Source: Eutrigla gurnardus
Lineage: Eukaryota > Chordata > Actinopteri > Perciformes > Triglidae
DNA: 64,000 nucleotides
Assembly (NCBI GenBank): GCA_963514095.1
Contig: OY741271.1
Coordinates: forward strand, 11,374,495 to 11,438,494
Direction: 5' to 3'
A program made the position numbers and the translations under genes. Each line of letters begins with the position of its first letter. Position 1 is the stretch's first letter. Shown here in pieces: positions 51,354 to 64,000 of the stretch. The notes beneath the pieces are model-generated. The model saw only the letters and a program-made list of their open reading frames with translations, was not told where the DNA came from and made no database searches.

Positions 51354-54300
51354 ACTCATCTTTTGCTTTACTGTAACGCAACAAACATATTGCTAATGGA
51401 TAACATTTTACAGTAATCTGTTCCTCACCATGCCCCGACACAGTATGTCCACATTGTTCATCTCATTTTACAGCCAGTTAATAAATCATGTCAGCATAAT
51501 TAGAAGGATGAAGATAGAGCCATGATCATTATTATTCATTTTAAGCGGTGCCTTGAGAATAAACCAGCCGGCAGTTTCCAGTGAGTTATTGAGTGTTTAA
51601 TAGAGGCCTCTGATAAATGGTTACCTATACAGTAAAAAAAAGTGCAACACATCCAAAACTCAACTCAGGCGTGCCATGCTGCAGCAGTCAACACATGATG
51701 TCAACACCTTGCTTTTGCATCATGTAACTCTATACAGTGCACTTTACAGATATGCTACGTGTGTCAGACTGCAAACACTCCTCACCCCAAAACACATTCT
51801 CCAACTGAATTACACCAGTAAAGGATTTAGTAGATTGTGCCATTGGTCAACTGAATGGATGAATATTTCTCCTGTTTCAAGATAATCCTGAGTGGGATTA
51901 GTAGCCATTGCTGGACTCTTTACATGAAGACCCTGTAGTGATGGTAGTTATTTATCATGCTGTAGCATACAAAAGCCTCAGTGGTAAATAAGCTGGTACA
52001 ACAATCATGTTGATGCTAAAACTTTGGTATGCATTAACGCTAGGTCAGCGCCACACTAGAACTTCAGCCTACAGTCGTACAATGTTCACGTTCAGATTAT
52101 GTTGATCACACTGTATTTATGGGTAGTAACTTGAAATCAATGCACTCTAACCTCATCCTGAGGAGATTAAATCTACCGATATTCAAATTATTTATTGCCA
52201 ATAACTAATGTGCCGATCCAAACCAACAATGAACGCATCGACCAACAGGTTGTGCATCCAAGCCTGTTGCATCATCTTCCTCTGTGCTCCAAAAACTGAG
52301 CCACGCTAGCTGACGTGTTCCTGCATCATCATGAACACACTTACACACTAGTGTATTTGATCAGACTATACACCGACCTGTCAGTTTAATCAACAAATCA
52401 TTTGTTGAATAATTGGTATGAATCAACTGGACATACCATAAAACAATATTGCAGTTTAATTGCAAAATCCAAAATCGCTCCAGAAAACCACAACAAAAAG
52501 TCCCAGCTGTCCAAACACAGGTGTAAGGAGCCCACAGAGAGCTACCTGGCCAAACAAGGGCAGGAGGAAGGTTAACCCTGTATGAGGCCCAAACCAGGTG
52601 GCGTACCTGAGGCAGCTATAGAGACCGGGAGGTAGTCGGGGACTCGGTTCAAAAAGAGAAAAGTAGACGGCTGCTAAAAACATCAGCAGTGAAGGAGCTT
52701 TGCTGCACGTCATACCTCTCTGTCCCCATTTCTACACCGTCCTCTGTCAAATACAAGCAATAATCACAAAAAATAAATATACATTTAAAAAAAGTTTTGC
52801 TCCGGAAGGGAAATGTGGACAGATTTGTTTTCCCCTTCATGGCTCCTGCTTGACTCTGCTGATCACAAACTGTTTCAGATATATAGGTATCCACTATCCT
52901 ACCACTTCTTTCACTTTGGGAATTATTTGATCTGATAACACAGTTCTGCTCCATCCTGGATGACGATCATTTGATGTTAATCAATGGGACAATCTTCCAA
53001 AAACATGGTGTCTTCCTAAACATTCTGAAATATTATTTCTTTTGCGTAGTAATGTTTTCATCGTTCACACACATAAACGTAATCATTCAAACACGGCGCC
53101 ACTAGTGGTCAAAAAAGCCAGACGTTAAGCCTTTACGGGTTTTTTTCAAAGTTTTACCGACAGTGAAAATCTTCACCGACTACTTAACAAAGCTGCAGTC
53201 AGCCATTCTCATGGGGACTCAGGCAATTGGTTGGTTTCTAACACAAAGTGAGAATGACAGGACACCAGGAGAAACACGATGAAGTGTCGCTGATAGATGA
53301 GAGTAAATAATGCTGTTCAGTACAGGGAATCACAACAACAAAAAACATTTAGTTATTAAACAACAAAGAAACAAGAAGCTACAACACAGGAAATGATGAA
53401 CACTTCATGTCCTGCAGGGATGACGTATGTTTGTAGTCCAACAGGAAGTGAGCATCGCCCCGGTTCCCTCCAAACAGGTAACGGGAGTTCTCCTTTGGAT
53501 TATTGCAGAAAGGAAACTGAAACCTTTTTCTAATTTTTGAATGCCATCAGCAGAAGTAAAAAGCTGACGCTATAAAAGGAACTACACCACAAAACTAAAG
53601 ACTAGTGTTGTAGTGATGACGTCAAGTTTGAAATCTACCAGAGGGGTTATTTACTGACGAAGTTTGTATATCGTAGAACAAAATAGTAAAATCTCTTCAG
53701 CTTGTGTCAAAGTGGAGCTGAAAGAAAAAAATGTATTTTTAACACCATCCCCGGTGGTATTGTAAATTACAAAATGTAAGTTTCTTGATATTTTTATATA
53801 AAAATCCATTTTTTTTTGTCAAACAAACAATATGATGCATGCTTACATCAGCTAGTACCAACCACTAATATCATGACATCCATCAATCTGAGCGAGGGAA
53901 GGTCGGGAGCTAATCTTTTCAACCACTAAATCAACAGTACATCCCACCGTCTTTACTGGAAATCACATTTCAGCTCCACTTTAACCACAGACTTCATTTC
54001 AGGCAACCAACTTAAAACATGTCGACTTTGAAATGAAGGTACAGGAATTTCAAAGATGCTGACTCACTTCCTGTTCATGGACTCATCCCTGCAGCTCTCT
54101 GTACTGATCAGGTGGTGAGCAAACTCATAGATCCTCTATAATTATATATTCTATCGTGCCACATGCTCCTGTGTAGAAACACATCTCAATAAAATGCCAG
54201 AAACATAACAAGGAAATGTCCCCTTTAGGCGGCTTCATAAATAACTCTTTCATCAAAAAAATAAAATCACCTGACAAAGTTTCATTTAAACAGATGCTGT

Positions 54301-54917
54301 GATTTGTGTGGTTTAGCCTGAGTGCACGTTGAGGAAGTGGATATCAGGGTGGGGACATGAAGCAACTGGCCTTTAATTCAGTCATCTGTAAATGGCGGAG
54401 CTTCCTCAGCAACTACATTTAAACTCTGTAAAACCCGATAGAAACTCTACACATTAATGTTAAATACTGCGGCGGAGGATAAATTCAGAAATAACAGAAA
54501 GTAATGCCAGCTATTGTTCCCATTAGCACTGTTTGAATGCACTGGTCAACCCAGCTACAGCATCCCCAACACCAGTATCTCAGGTCTCAGCTTTAGCCTC
54601 TCACGGTCCATTCGGACAGCACTAAAACTATTTGGATTTGCATCTCAACTGTTAAAATCAAGTCTAAACCCACAATGCCTTTGAGGAGATGTCTTAGTGC
54701 ATTTAGCCCTCATGTGGAGAAACCATGAGCAGGGGTTTCTGCTGACATTTGGATGTTTGGCTAATTTTTTTTTTTTAAACTATTGTGAATCCAAGATGAC
54801 TACAGCTGCTATCATCTGTAAAGCATGACAACCTTCCAGATGCTACAGGGTGGAGGTCTGCACTCGAACACATCCAGTGAGAAACAGACTTGTGGAAAAC
54901 TGCCCAACTGGGAGCGC

Positions 54918-55181
54918 TTAAAGAGTAACTCAACCCCCAAACCACTGTTTTCAGGTAAAAACAATGTATCTGTTTATTCAGTAGTGCAGATTGATTGATT
55001 TATGTCCAAATATTTACATTTAAGTGCAAAGTTGAAGTCTACATACTGTGTAAATATAATGACTGACCTCCACTGGTTGAAACAAGACTATTGACATTAT
55101 TCCGTTGCTACTGTTTGGATTTATTAAATTTCAAAGGTAGAGGCACCTCAGCCAATAATGTGGGGTTTAGTTACTCTTTAA
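54918..55181. mobile_element. MITE-like element with terminal inverted repeats
   Basis: Starts TTAAAGAGTAACTCAACCCC and ends GGGGTTTAGTTACTCTTTAA, inverted repeats of about 20 bases with one or two mismatches. Interior has CCTCCACTGGTTGAAAC and shares motifs in inverted form with 11590-11760. Non-coding, 264 bases. Confidence 0.82.
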
Positions 55182-55690
55182 ACTTTTTACAAAAACAGAA
55201 TGGACGCAAACACATTGGGGCAAAGAGTGGTGACAACTTGTTAATATTGATGATCATTAGAGAGAAACCTTGTGGATTCCTTTGAAACAAACATCTCCAA
55301 ACATTTGCTAGGAAAACCTCAGAGAGTGATTACTTCTCTCTCTGCTGATACGAAAACAGTGCAGTATCTTCAACACAACAGGTGATCGGTGAACACACGA
55401 AGCATGATCGCAGCATGCAAACAGAACCAACTGGAACAGATGGAGTGGGTCTTATTGGGATCCTTGTAGTACAGTGGAGGTTGTCTGGTCTGGAAGTTGG
55501 TAGAAAAACAGCAGCCCAGCTGCCCGCCGCCATCCCAGCTGTCTCGATCTTTGTCTGTGAGCTACAGGTTCTCAATCGGCCGCAGGGTTTGGCTGTGGAG
55601 GGGCAGCCGCCATGGCAGACAGCCCACACCCACCAGGTCTACCTGCCATAGCACTTTAAGTCTGTCACGTCCAGCATCCAGCTCCCGGGA

Positions 55691-58600
55691 CTAGTTGACA
55701 CGGATGCCTGAGATGAAGGGCAGTCCGGTGGGAACCTTCTTCTTGTACTGCACATAGTCCTCGGCAAAAAAATGAATGAGGGAGAGCTCCTCCTCCTCGA
55801 TCCGTTCCCGGAAGAACCGCCAGCTGGCTATTGTGTAGCCGAGTATACACACCGGGTTGCACAGCATGACCTGCAACAGTCAACAGTCTCGTCAGGAAAC
55901 ATAACACAAACTAACAATTTACATTACTGGTATAATTTCTCTGATTGTTAGGGGTCCAAGTAGCAATAGTAGTGGAGCACACTTTGGTTTTGATCAAATC
56001 TCTTTAAGTTTCAGCATAAAGTCATTCTGTGGCACCAAAATCAAAGACGGTGGTTAAACTTTGAGTCTTTTCAACGGGACTTTTGTGATCGTGTTTAATG
56101 TTTAATTGAAGAACTGATGCTAACAAAGCTCTACTAATTTAGTTATTAACACATTTCATGTTCTATAAATTCTTGACAATGTAAGTCCCCACCTAACACC
56201 AAAGTCTGTTTTCAAATTTAACACCTTACAGTTTCTTGAAATATTCATCTGTTGATTTTCCAAATATTTATTATCAGTTCCTGTTCTAAATCCACATGAA
56301 CCATTCTTCACATCCACAATTAGATCCACCATACAACACTTACCATACACACTCCACATGAAACGCACCGGGGCTACATTACATCACTTACTATAAGGCG
56401 TCAGTCTGAGTTGAAGAAGCATACATGATATTAAATTGTCCTCCAGCCAGTTTATATGGGGAACGAGTTGATCGGTGCTGTGGCAGCTCACCTGTGTTCC
56501 TGCGCTCCAGTAGAACCAGCCCACATAGGAGGGGTGTCTGAAGTAGGAGTAGACCCCAGTGGTGACCAGCACATGGCTGTGGGCCTTCTCATTCTGGACA
56601 ATGTGGTTGAAGTTGGAGCCAGCCGTCAACATGGCCGCCTTACGCAGGCCCTCGCCACACAGCACCAGGAGCAGACCCACGACACTCAACCAGTTCAGCT
56701 GCTTCAGCTCTGAGAGAGGGGACAGGCTCATAAGATACTGGTCTCTCCAGATGCAGGTCATGCAGGATCTGGGATCAATCCCATTCGACTCAGGATTCGT
56801 TCAAACTCGACTTCAAGAACTGAAAATTCAGTCCAACAAATCTCGAATCACTGCTCACTAGTAAAGAACCGATGTGTGTGTTACGTAGGGCTGTTAATAA
56901 CAAGATACTTAATCACATTTCCATGAAATCATATCATGATGAAATCATACTTACTACAGCGGATGCATTTACCAATGTAAAGACAACATATTGCTCGTTT
57001 TCACACTAATATAGAAAATGGTTATGATAATCATCATCACATTAATAAGCTAAATTTATTTTGCCCCGTCATAGTTTCACAGCAACATGCGGCATATAAC
57101 CAGCACTTGTGACACAGACATCCCAACACTCTGGTTGTAAAAAAAAAAATGGATAACTAATAGCGAGGGCTGTAGCAGCCAGATCATGCTTCTTTAATGA
57201 CATTAACATTCAAAATATTATTCTTATTATTAATAACTTACAGGAACATTGTGTACAACAGTCCACCTTCTATTCAACTCTCTGTCACTCTAACAAACAC
57301 ACACAGCTAGTGAAGCTGTAATTATAACATCATTATCTCAGTCTAAAAGACTACTCTCCTCTCTGACCAGTATTAATGTGGCGGTCTATCAGTCTGTTTG
57401 TGAACTTTCCTTTTTCATTACAGATAGCTTCACCTCACTCACTAATCAATCAATCATTCAATCAATACATAGGCCTACAAACACCATTGTTTTTCAGTCT
57501 GGATATGTCCAAACAAAGGTTACTACAGCAAAGGTTGTACTGATATACTGAAACAGGCAAACCTTTTGTATGCCATCGACAAAATACCCACGACCATCTC
57601 AGATTATACTTAAGACACACCAACCTGGAACGGTCAGCTTCTCTATAGTGAACTCCACCCATGACGAGATAGCAGCCAGTGTGTACTCCACACTGTGGTT
57701 GAGTAGGAATGAGTCCAGCGACAGGCTGCGAGGGTTGATGATGGCCGTCACCAGGTACTCGGAGTAATGGAAGAAGGACAGGGAGCACAAGTACCTGCAG
57801 AGAGGCACGAACACATAACATGATCACCGTGGCCTGGATCACAAAATAACACATCCTGCTTTCACAATATGGTACATGCCCTGGTTCACTGTGCATCTCT
57901 GCAGAGCTGGACGATTAACCAAGGCCTTACTCACAATAGTGACCAGGTAGTGACCAGTCAACCAGTATTATTATTATTATTATTGAGTTTTTTTCCATCC
58001 AGTCTCTAGATACAAGGTTGAACTAAAATAAAATAAATTGAATATCAATTTAATGAAAAAATAAAACCAAATGCATTTCTGTACAAGAATAAATTGATTA
58101 TACTAAATACGTACCAGCCAAAATGTGTCCAAGTGGTTTCAGAGAAGCTTATAATTAAGCCACAGCCAAAAGTAACTCCCAGAAAGCAGGCTCTCACAGC
58201 AACCTAGAGTTAGGACACTCACATTATCAGGGATCAACAAAACACTATTCCTCTCTAGCTATCTCAGATAAACAGCTAGTTTCAGTGGCAACTACCCAAC
58301 TCACGTTTAGCTTAATCATGCATTAACTGTTCATAAAACCATCATCACAGTATACTATTATATTCGGTTGTTTCCCCACCAACCTCAAACTTTGGACCAA
58401 CTCTTAAAGTTGAGGTACAATTAGTAAATACTATGTGTTTTATATATATTTATATATAGTGGGAATTCGTCTTGAAAAGAGACAGCTCCGAATGACCACA
58501 TTTCTGGGTTGGCTTCCGTGGCAGTCAGCCACTTATTGCCATTTCTAAAATAAAATGAAACGTGCCAGAGGACAAATAGGGAGTAGGACACTGCAGCTTT

Positions 58601-59128
58601 ACCTGGCTTATGTTACTAATCTTGAGCGCATCAACGCCAGCTGTCTTGTTACTCTTTAGCTAAGAAGATTAGTCGGGTCTTAGCATGCGAAACAGGTAGC
58701 GTTAGCTACTGTTAGCTAGCTAACATCCGAGCTGAAACAGTAAAGTTTAAATGGCGAAGTATGTTATGTCAGACTACCGTGTCAACATTACCTCGAGGTA
58801 GACGAAACATCTCCCCGCTAGACAACAATAAACCTAATGTGCACTTTGCTGGAAGAGAGATAAAATGAGGATGAAGCCAGGAAGTTGGCTACCTAACGTC
58901 AGCGCTTACCTTATATATAGGTCCCCTGTAGATGAGGAGCAAGAGGCCGTTGACAACTGCAATGTGGATGCAAATCACTATTTTTCCAGAAGTTTCCGTC
59001 AGATAATCAAAGACCCAGTCCAGATGTCCAAACCACGTTCTGATCAGTGGGATTACAACCACGCTGAGCCCTAAAATAAATGTATTTATACTTACTCTAC
59101 CTTCTAGCACCAACTTACTGCCTGCCAT
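55691..59128 (-). CDS. icmt: protein-S-isoprenylcysteine O-methyltransferase (ICMT)
   Basis: Five exons on the minus strand (58910-59128, 58115-58203, 57625-57794, 56492-56709, 55691-55870) join in phase to 291 residues, close to the human 284. Starts MAGSKLVLEGRVSINTFILG. Several hydrophobic membrane spans are visible (for example KIVICIHIAVVNGLLLLIY, and WLSVVGLLLVLCGEGLRKAA). The family signature follows: HSHVLVTTGVYSYFRHPSYV, GWFYWSAGTQVMLCNPVC, then RFFRERIEEEELSLIHFFAE and YKKKVPTGLPFISG. The RHPSYVGW motif and the Glu-rich loop form the S-adenosylmethionine and prenyl-Cys binding parts. The enzyme methylates the C-terminal farnesyl- or geranylgeranyl-cysteine of Ras/Rho and lamins in the ER membrane. 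The frame is intact and all splice sites are canonical. It lies downstream of rpl22 in the same orientation. Confidence 0.97.
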
Positions 59129-60274
59129 GATGGATGTACTGTGCTACAGCAACTCTCGCGATACCTAAAAAGCCAACCACGTGAAGTCCACTGACGGCTT
59201 CCACATTTAGCAGAACTAAGTATGATGAGGTTCATCTTCTTGAGTTTGTATTAACTATTTAAAGAAAGTAAATGGACACCAAGCGAAGTTAGATTTTAAA
59301 ACACTCAAGGGGTTTGAACATGTTTACATTTTGAACCACAGAGACTGAACTATACTATATAAACTATACTATACCGATTATTTCTTATGTACAAGATAAA
59401 TGGTAATGACACTTAAAGGCAAAACATGACACTGGCCATGAATACATGTATTGCAAAAGCAAGTAAAATTACATTTAATAAGTACTGCTACATATATATA
59501 AAACTATCTTTGTAAAAACCTTTAAATCTAATTTCTAAAGATAATAAGATGCACATTTTGAACCTGCAATTTTATCCAATTTTCTGATTTCGGTTCTTGC
59601 TGCAAATGTAATTAATTAAATGACTCCTTAGCATGTTTAAACTTTAAATACAACTGTGAAGAATCACGTTGATATTTATTAATTTATGACTATTAAACCG
59701 TAATATCTGGCCTCAAAACGAGATAGTGATAATGATGTTTCGGAGGCAACATAATCTCCTTGCAGAGGATTTGGTTGATGCTGCTCCCACCTGGACCTGG
59801 ATGAGCTTTGCCTCTGAAAACTCTCCTGTAACGTCTTTTGATGGACAGCAGGTGGCGCTGAAGGCCATTTGAGCATCTTCTACTTCTGCTTCTGTGTTGT
59901 GTTTAAATGTTTGAAGAGGTTACTTGTGTTGCAGCAGAGTACCACCTTCTTGTCACAAATATGCATCTTGCTGTACTTTTATCGACAGATGAAAAGTCAC
60001 ATCACTCTACACTACATTGCCTTTCTACAACACTGCTGTTACAGACGACACCTGAAGCACCTGTAATTTCATGAATTTAATTAACTGAATAAATATAAAT
60101 ACAAAACATAAACATCATGTGATTTCTCCATAATGCATTGTCATGACATTCTTTTTTTAAAATAATCAAATAACAGGCTCTGTGCCTCATTTACAGTTAC
60201 ACTACAAAGCTGCAGCCACATTCTGCCAAGTGCATCAGTAACAGTCTGAATGAACACACAACGTCACTCACATT
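59129..60274. other. intergenic region between icmt and rtel1
   Basis: AT-rich, non-coding; contains the icmt 5' flank and the rtel1 3' UTR. Nothing else recognised. Confidence 0.7.
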
Positions 60275-63232
60275 CTACTTCCTTTGGCTGTTTGAGAAGA
60301 AGCTGGAAATCTTTTTCTGTGACTTCAATGATGGCGGTGATGACACTAAAGAAAAAAAACAAGTAAAAGGAGTTATAACAAGATGTAAGAAGAGGTATTG
60401 ATGATAATATTTATATAATCATTACAACTTGTCCCCCTGTCACAGTTTAAAAGAAGCCAGACAGCAATACAGACACTGAGAGGAATGGGCTGACCTCACA
60501 TTCTCACTGTGGATGATTTCAAAGACGATTTAATCCCTAAATAATTCTAGTGTTTTTCAAGGAAATTGTTTAATCTGGAGATATTCTATATTTTCTTCTT
60601 GTGCAAAAGTAAAGTACAATAAAATACAAAATATATATATATAAAAAAGAAAAGACAGATGACATGGAAAGGGACTGTGAATGTGACCTGGGGGTAGTGT
60701 TGCTGGAGGAATATTGAAAGATCATGCAGTTTGTTTTGAAAGATGGTGGAGAGGGGTGTTCCTGTGGCCCATTGGTCATTGATTAGCTGCAGTGTTGCTG
60801 GGTTTTTAATGGTTTTCTGGAGGAGGTGGTTTGCGTTGGTATTTCTGGTGAAGAGGATGATCTGAGTTTTTGCTACTTGATTTTGTAATGAGTCCAGTAA
60901 CATCAGCAAATGTCCTATGGTAGGTGGAGGGTCGTAGATGTCAGAGAGACATATGGTAGAAACAGAAGGGGACCGAGGACTGCACCTTGTGGGACACTGG
61001 CATTATGAGGGAATGGGGGGGGGAGAGGGAAGTGGAAACCTGGACCATTGCGGCACATGTTGTTAAAAATAAAAAATAAAGCCACGGTGAACTTTTTGTG
61101 GTGAAACTGTGAGTCATTGCTCCTGAGGATGTTATTACCCAGGAATCCCATGTTTATACAGTTTATACATGTGTCTCAGGATGCTGATGGTCTGTCGATG
61201 CTGGGATGTTTTGGGTAAGATTCACTTCACATTGGAAGGCTGCAATGCAACTGCCAACATTTATTATCTACCATTGACCTAGACCCAGACTGCCAAAAGG
61301 TTTGTTACAGATATTAATGGCCTCCTTGAAGATGATTCCTCATGATTTCAGTGACTTCAACATGAGAGGAAAGCAGTAAATAATATACAACAAGATACAA
61401 GAAATATACAGTAAGCACATGTTTTTATTCTACTAATACTTTGTTTTGTTCTTCACCTTGTCTTTGTTGGTCTTCACTCACAGCAGGATCAGCAGCAGCA
61501 GAGGTGGTCTGGCCAATCAAAGCATCCAACATCTCTTTGTACTGCTTCTTATGGCGAGGAGGAATAAACATGGCAAATCCTTAAGAAAAGAAAGACCAAA
61601 GTGAAGCAAGAGTGACACCTCGGGCAAGAAATGTCTCCTTCAAAACTTTTCAACAAACTAAATGTATGTAATGGTTTAAAACAACCTACTGATTAGAAGT
61701 TTGAAGTCCTCATCCCTCTCTGTGAATAAGCTCACCACCATGGTCACCAGGTCTTCATAGTTGTCTGTCTTCTTGTAGCTCTGAATGGACTGAAAGAGCT
61801 GAGTGGACTTTTCTGCCCCAATGGCTTTTTTCACATCAGCCAGAAATGTAGCAGGGACATCACTCTTTGGAGCAGAACCTGATGAACAAGAGAAGAGAGT
61901 CCTGGAATGTATTTCACACTGAAAGAGTAAGTTAACCCCAGACAGACTGGCCAAAGGGTCTCTAGTCTTGAACTAATAAAATGGGTTTGTAAAGTCCGGT
62001 ATCCCCCTGGGGACATTAGTTCGGAAAAAATCTCACTGTTTTTACTATATTTTTTGGTGGTCCACAGGAGGGGGCGGGACTTAGCCTCCCTAGACATCAT
62101 ACCTGACTCCAGATCAGCCTATAGCAAAGCTGTGTTTCAACCAGTAGAGTGTGGTCTGTCTATGTGGCCTATAGGAAGCGCCGCTAGTGCATTGCATACT
62201 TGATAACTCGTGAATTCAAAGGTAAAAGGATGTCCTACCAGATTCTCCTACTTCCTGCTTGGTCAGGTGTTGTCCTCCTCTGTTGAGCAGCTGTGTGTTG
62301 AGCTGACTGCAGGCAGACGTCTGAGTAGAGGAGGTTAGACCTACAGCAGACTGACTGGCTGTGGCTTGAAGGAAACAAAACATCACAATTACAGATGCCA
62401 GATCTGGGTAAAAACATTGTAACTGAGCATCAATATGTGCTAAATTAACAAAATATAGTATGATATGCAAAATCAATAGTACAAACAATCCAACTTCCTT
62501 TTCCTGAATTTCATTTCCACACCCCATCAGGATGGCGCCCTAGGTGGCTGTCTATGTGGCCTATAGTAGGTGCCGTCTCGTCAGTAATGAGTGTCAGATT
62601 AATTAAGTATGTTGGAAGAAGTGATCAAAGAAGCTCTAAGATAGAGATCTGGATTGTCTTCAGCTGGTGATTCTCATATTTAAACCTGCTTGTGCACTCA
62701 ATACTTGATAACTAGTGAATTCAAAGGTAAAAGGATGTCCTACCAGATTCTCCTACTTCCTGCTTGGTCAGGTGTTGTCCTCCTCTGTTGAGCAGCTGTG
62801 TGTTGAGCTGACTGCAGGCAGACGTCTGAGTAGAGGAGGTTAGATCCACAGCAGACTGACTGGCTGTGGCTTAAAGGAAACAAAACATCACAATTACAGA
62901 TGCTGTCTTCCTTTCCTACTGGACTGTCTGTCACTTAGACACAGTATCAATTAACCTGTCAGAAATTATTTGTGTCCATGGCAACCGTCAAATCCAACCA
63001 CAACAGACAGACTAAAAATGGTTTGTTTTGTTAGTTTGCTAATATCGTCCCACAAATTCAGAAGAGTGCAGTGTTGAGTTGGGGTGCTTCATACCAGTCT
63101 GCTGCATCAGTGCTTTCCTCTGTTCCACAGACAGCGAGTGACTAGCTTTGTATCCACAGCCCTTCCCAGTCAGCTCCTGGCATTTCTCATCAAACCTCTC
63201 TTTGTGATGAGGGCGAATAAACTGGTAGAGGC
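60275..63232 (-). CDS. rtel1: RTEL1 helicase, C-terminal exons (5' part beyond the window)
   Basis: Six exons on the minus strand join in phase: 63095-63232, 62744-62869, 62239-62364, 61690-61878, 61457-61579, 60275-60345; about 256 residues to a TAG stop. The first gives GLYQFIRPHHKERFDEKCQE, the end of the first harmonin-N-like domain. Two near-identical linker exons follow (one encodes QSAVDLTSSTQTSACSQLNT). The next two encode a second harmonin-like domain (VPATFLADVKKAIGAEKSTQ, NYEDLVTMVVSLFTERDEDF, then RFAMFIPPRHKKQYKEML). The end carries QKKISSFF, a canonical PCNA-interacting (PIP) box, followed by SNSQRK. RTEL1 is a nuclear iron-sulphur DNA helicase that unwinds telomeric T-loops and D-loops and travels with PCNA at forks; the helicase core would lie to the right of the window. 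No C4C4 RING follows, so this is the shorter C-terminal form. Confidence 0.9.
62196..62903. repeat. tandem duplication containing an rtel1 exon
   Basis: About 203 bases at 62196-62399 are repeated at 62700-62903, 505 bases away, including the whole 126-base exon and 30-45 bases of intron on each side. The exon copies differ at about two bases (GTG GAT versus GTA GGT). Both have good acceptors and donors. Confidence 0.92.
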
Positions 63233-64000
63233 CTGTGACACAGTCGCTGCATTATAAACTAGTGATCATTTTAACACGGAGACACAAACACACACTGGCT
63301 GGATACTCATGATTAGACATGATTAGATCCTGGTTATTTCTGTATGAGGACACAAGATGGGTTTATAAAACATGCAACATTCGGAACAGACAGGAAATTG
63401 GAGCAACTTCACGCTGTAATACAGAAACCTCCCGATAAAGGCATGCATTTAACTGAAATGAGAAATTCATTGAAAATCAAGATCAGCATTTTGGCACCAT
63501 CTTGTGTTTTTTGCAACCACAAGAGGGTGGAGCTATCCACTATTAGCGAGTAATGATCTACAGTCTGGGACGGCCCGCCGCAGCTTCATGATGGAACTCT
63601 ATATATTTTTACTCTGAGGAGCCTCTCCCTAGCAGATCATTTCCTCAGGGGGCTTGCAACGTCACTGCTGTATTTATATCTAGAGGACATTCACCGAGCA
63701 CCTCTGGGTGAGGTTATGAAATCAGACAAGACGCTTGTCTGGTTTCCTGGTGTATCTGGGACTTCACAACATGTCCAAAGCAGCAGCAGTGGTTATTTCA
63801 GTCATGGTTGATGAAACCTTGTTGGGGTCTACATGGAGATAAGCCCCGCCTCCTCTCCAGGGCATCTAGGGATGTAAATACACACAAATGATCCCACGGG
63901 CAAACTTGCGCGAGTAAAGCCGGGGGAGGATTTGCTTGGCGTACGAGTAGAGTCTCAAACTACAATGGAATTAACACACAACCAACTACAGTTGTGTCTG
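63233..64000. other. rtel1 intron running to the window edge
   Basis: No exon for the first half of harmonin-like domain 1 was found here, so it lies beyond the edge. No other gene recognised. Confidence 0.6.

Larger units (their letters stand above)
50772..55690. other. intergenic region between rpl22 and icmt
   Basis: Mostly non-coding, AT-rich. Contains one unidentified minus-strand open frame (51101-51353) and a short terminal-inverted-repeat element (54918-55181). The rnf207 gene, found between RPL22 and ICMT in human, was not recognised here. Confidence 0.6.

Overview
The window looks like nuclear DNA of a bony fish (teleost). Evidence: animal GT-AG split genes, many short introns, very long CA/TG microsatellites, dense short non-autonomous DNA transposons, and protein sequences that match vertebrate families with fish-like divergence. 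All exon joins below were worked out by hand from splice signals, reading phase and family similarity; no search was run.

Layout. 1-1457 (minus): one exon of a Pro/Ser-rich gene I cannot name, beside long TG tracts. 1458-12623: mostly non-coding with microsatellites, a hairpin and a palindrome. 12624-14406 (plus): five exons encoding most of a HECT ubiquitin-ligase domain (G2E3-like) with no recognisable 5' part. 15877-16768: a hAT-like non-autonomous transposon. 16957-22366 (minus): a short polyhomeotic-2-like gene (HD1, FCS zinc finger, SAM). 25775-35097 (plus): an eight-exon membrane guanylate cyclase with a two-TM, NIT-like ectodomain architecture and no kinase-homology domain. 38678-44865 (plus): rcc2, complete. 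46521-50744 (minus): rpl22, complete. 55691-59128 (minus): icmt, complete. 60275-63232 (minus): the 3' end of rtel1, running off the right edge.

The genes do not form one pathway. They are separate single-copy vertebrate genes: Polycomb repression (phc2), cGMP signalling (the cyclase), mitosis/Rac-Arf regulation (rcc2), translation (rpl22), CaaX-protein methylation in the ER (icmt) and telomere/replication maintenance (rtel1). rcc2 and rpl22 are convergent; rpl22, icmt and rtel1 lie in the same orientation.

Most notable points: (1) the unusual guanylate cyclase, whose architecture resembles the NIT-domain cyclases of invertebrates rather than the natriuretic or retinal receptor cyclases of vertebrates; (2) a nearly identical, phase-symmetric 126-nt exon duplication in rtel1; (3) a long foldback element in the cyclase intron that separates the two metal-binding exons; (4) several shared dispersed repeat families across introns.
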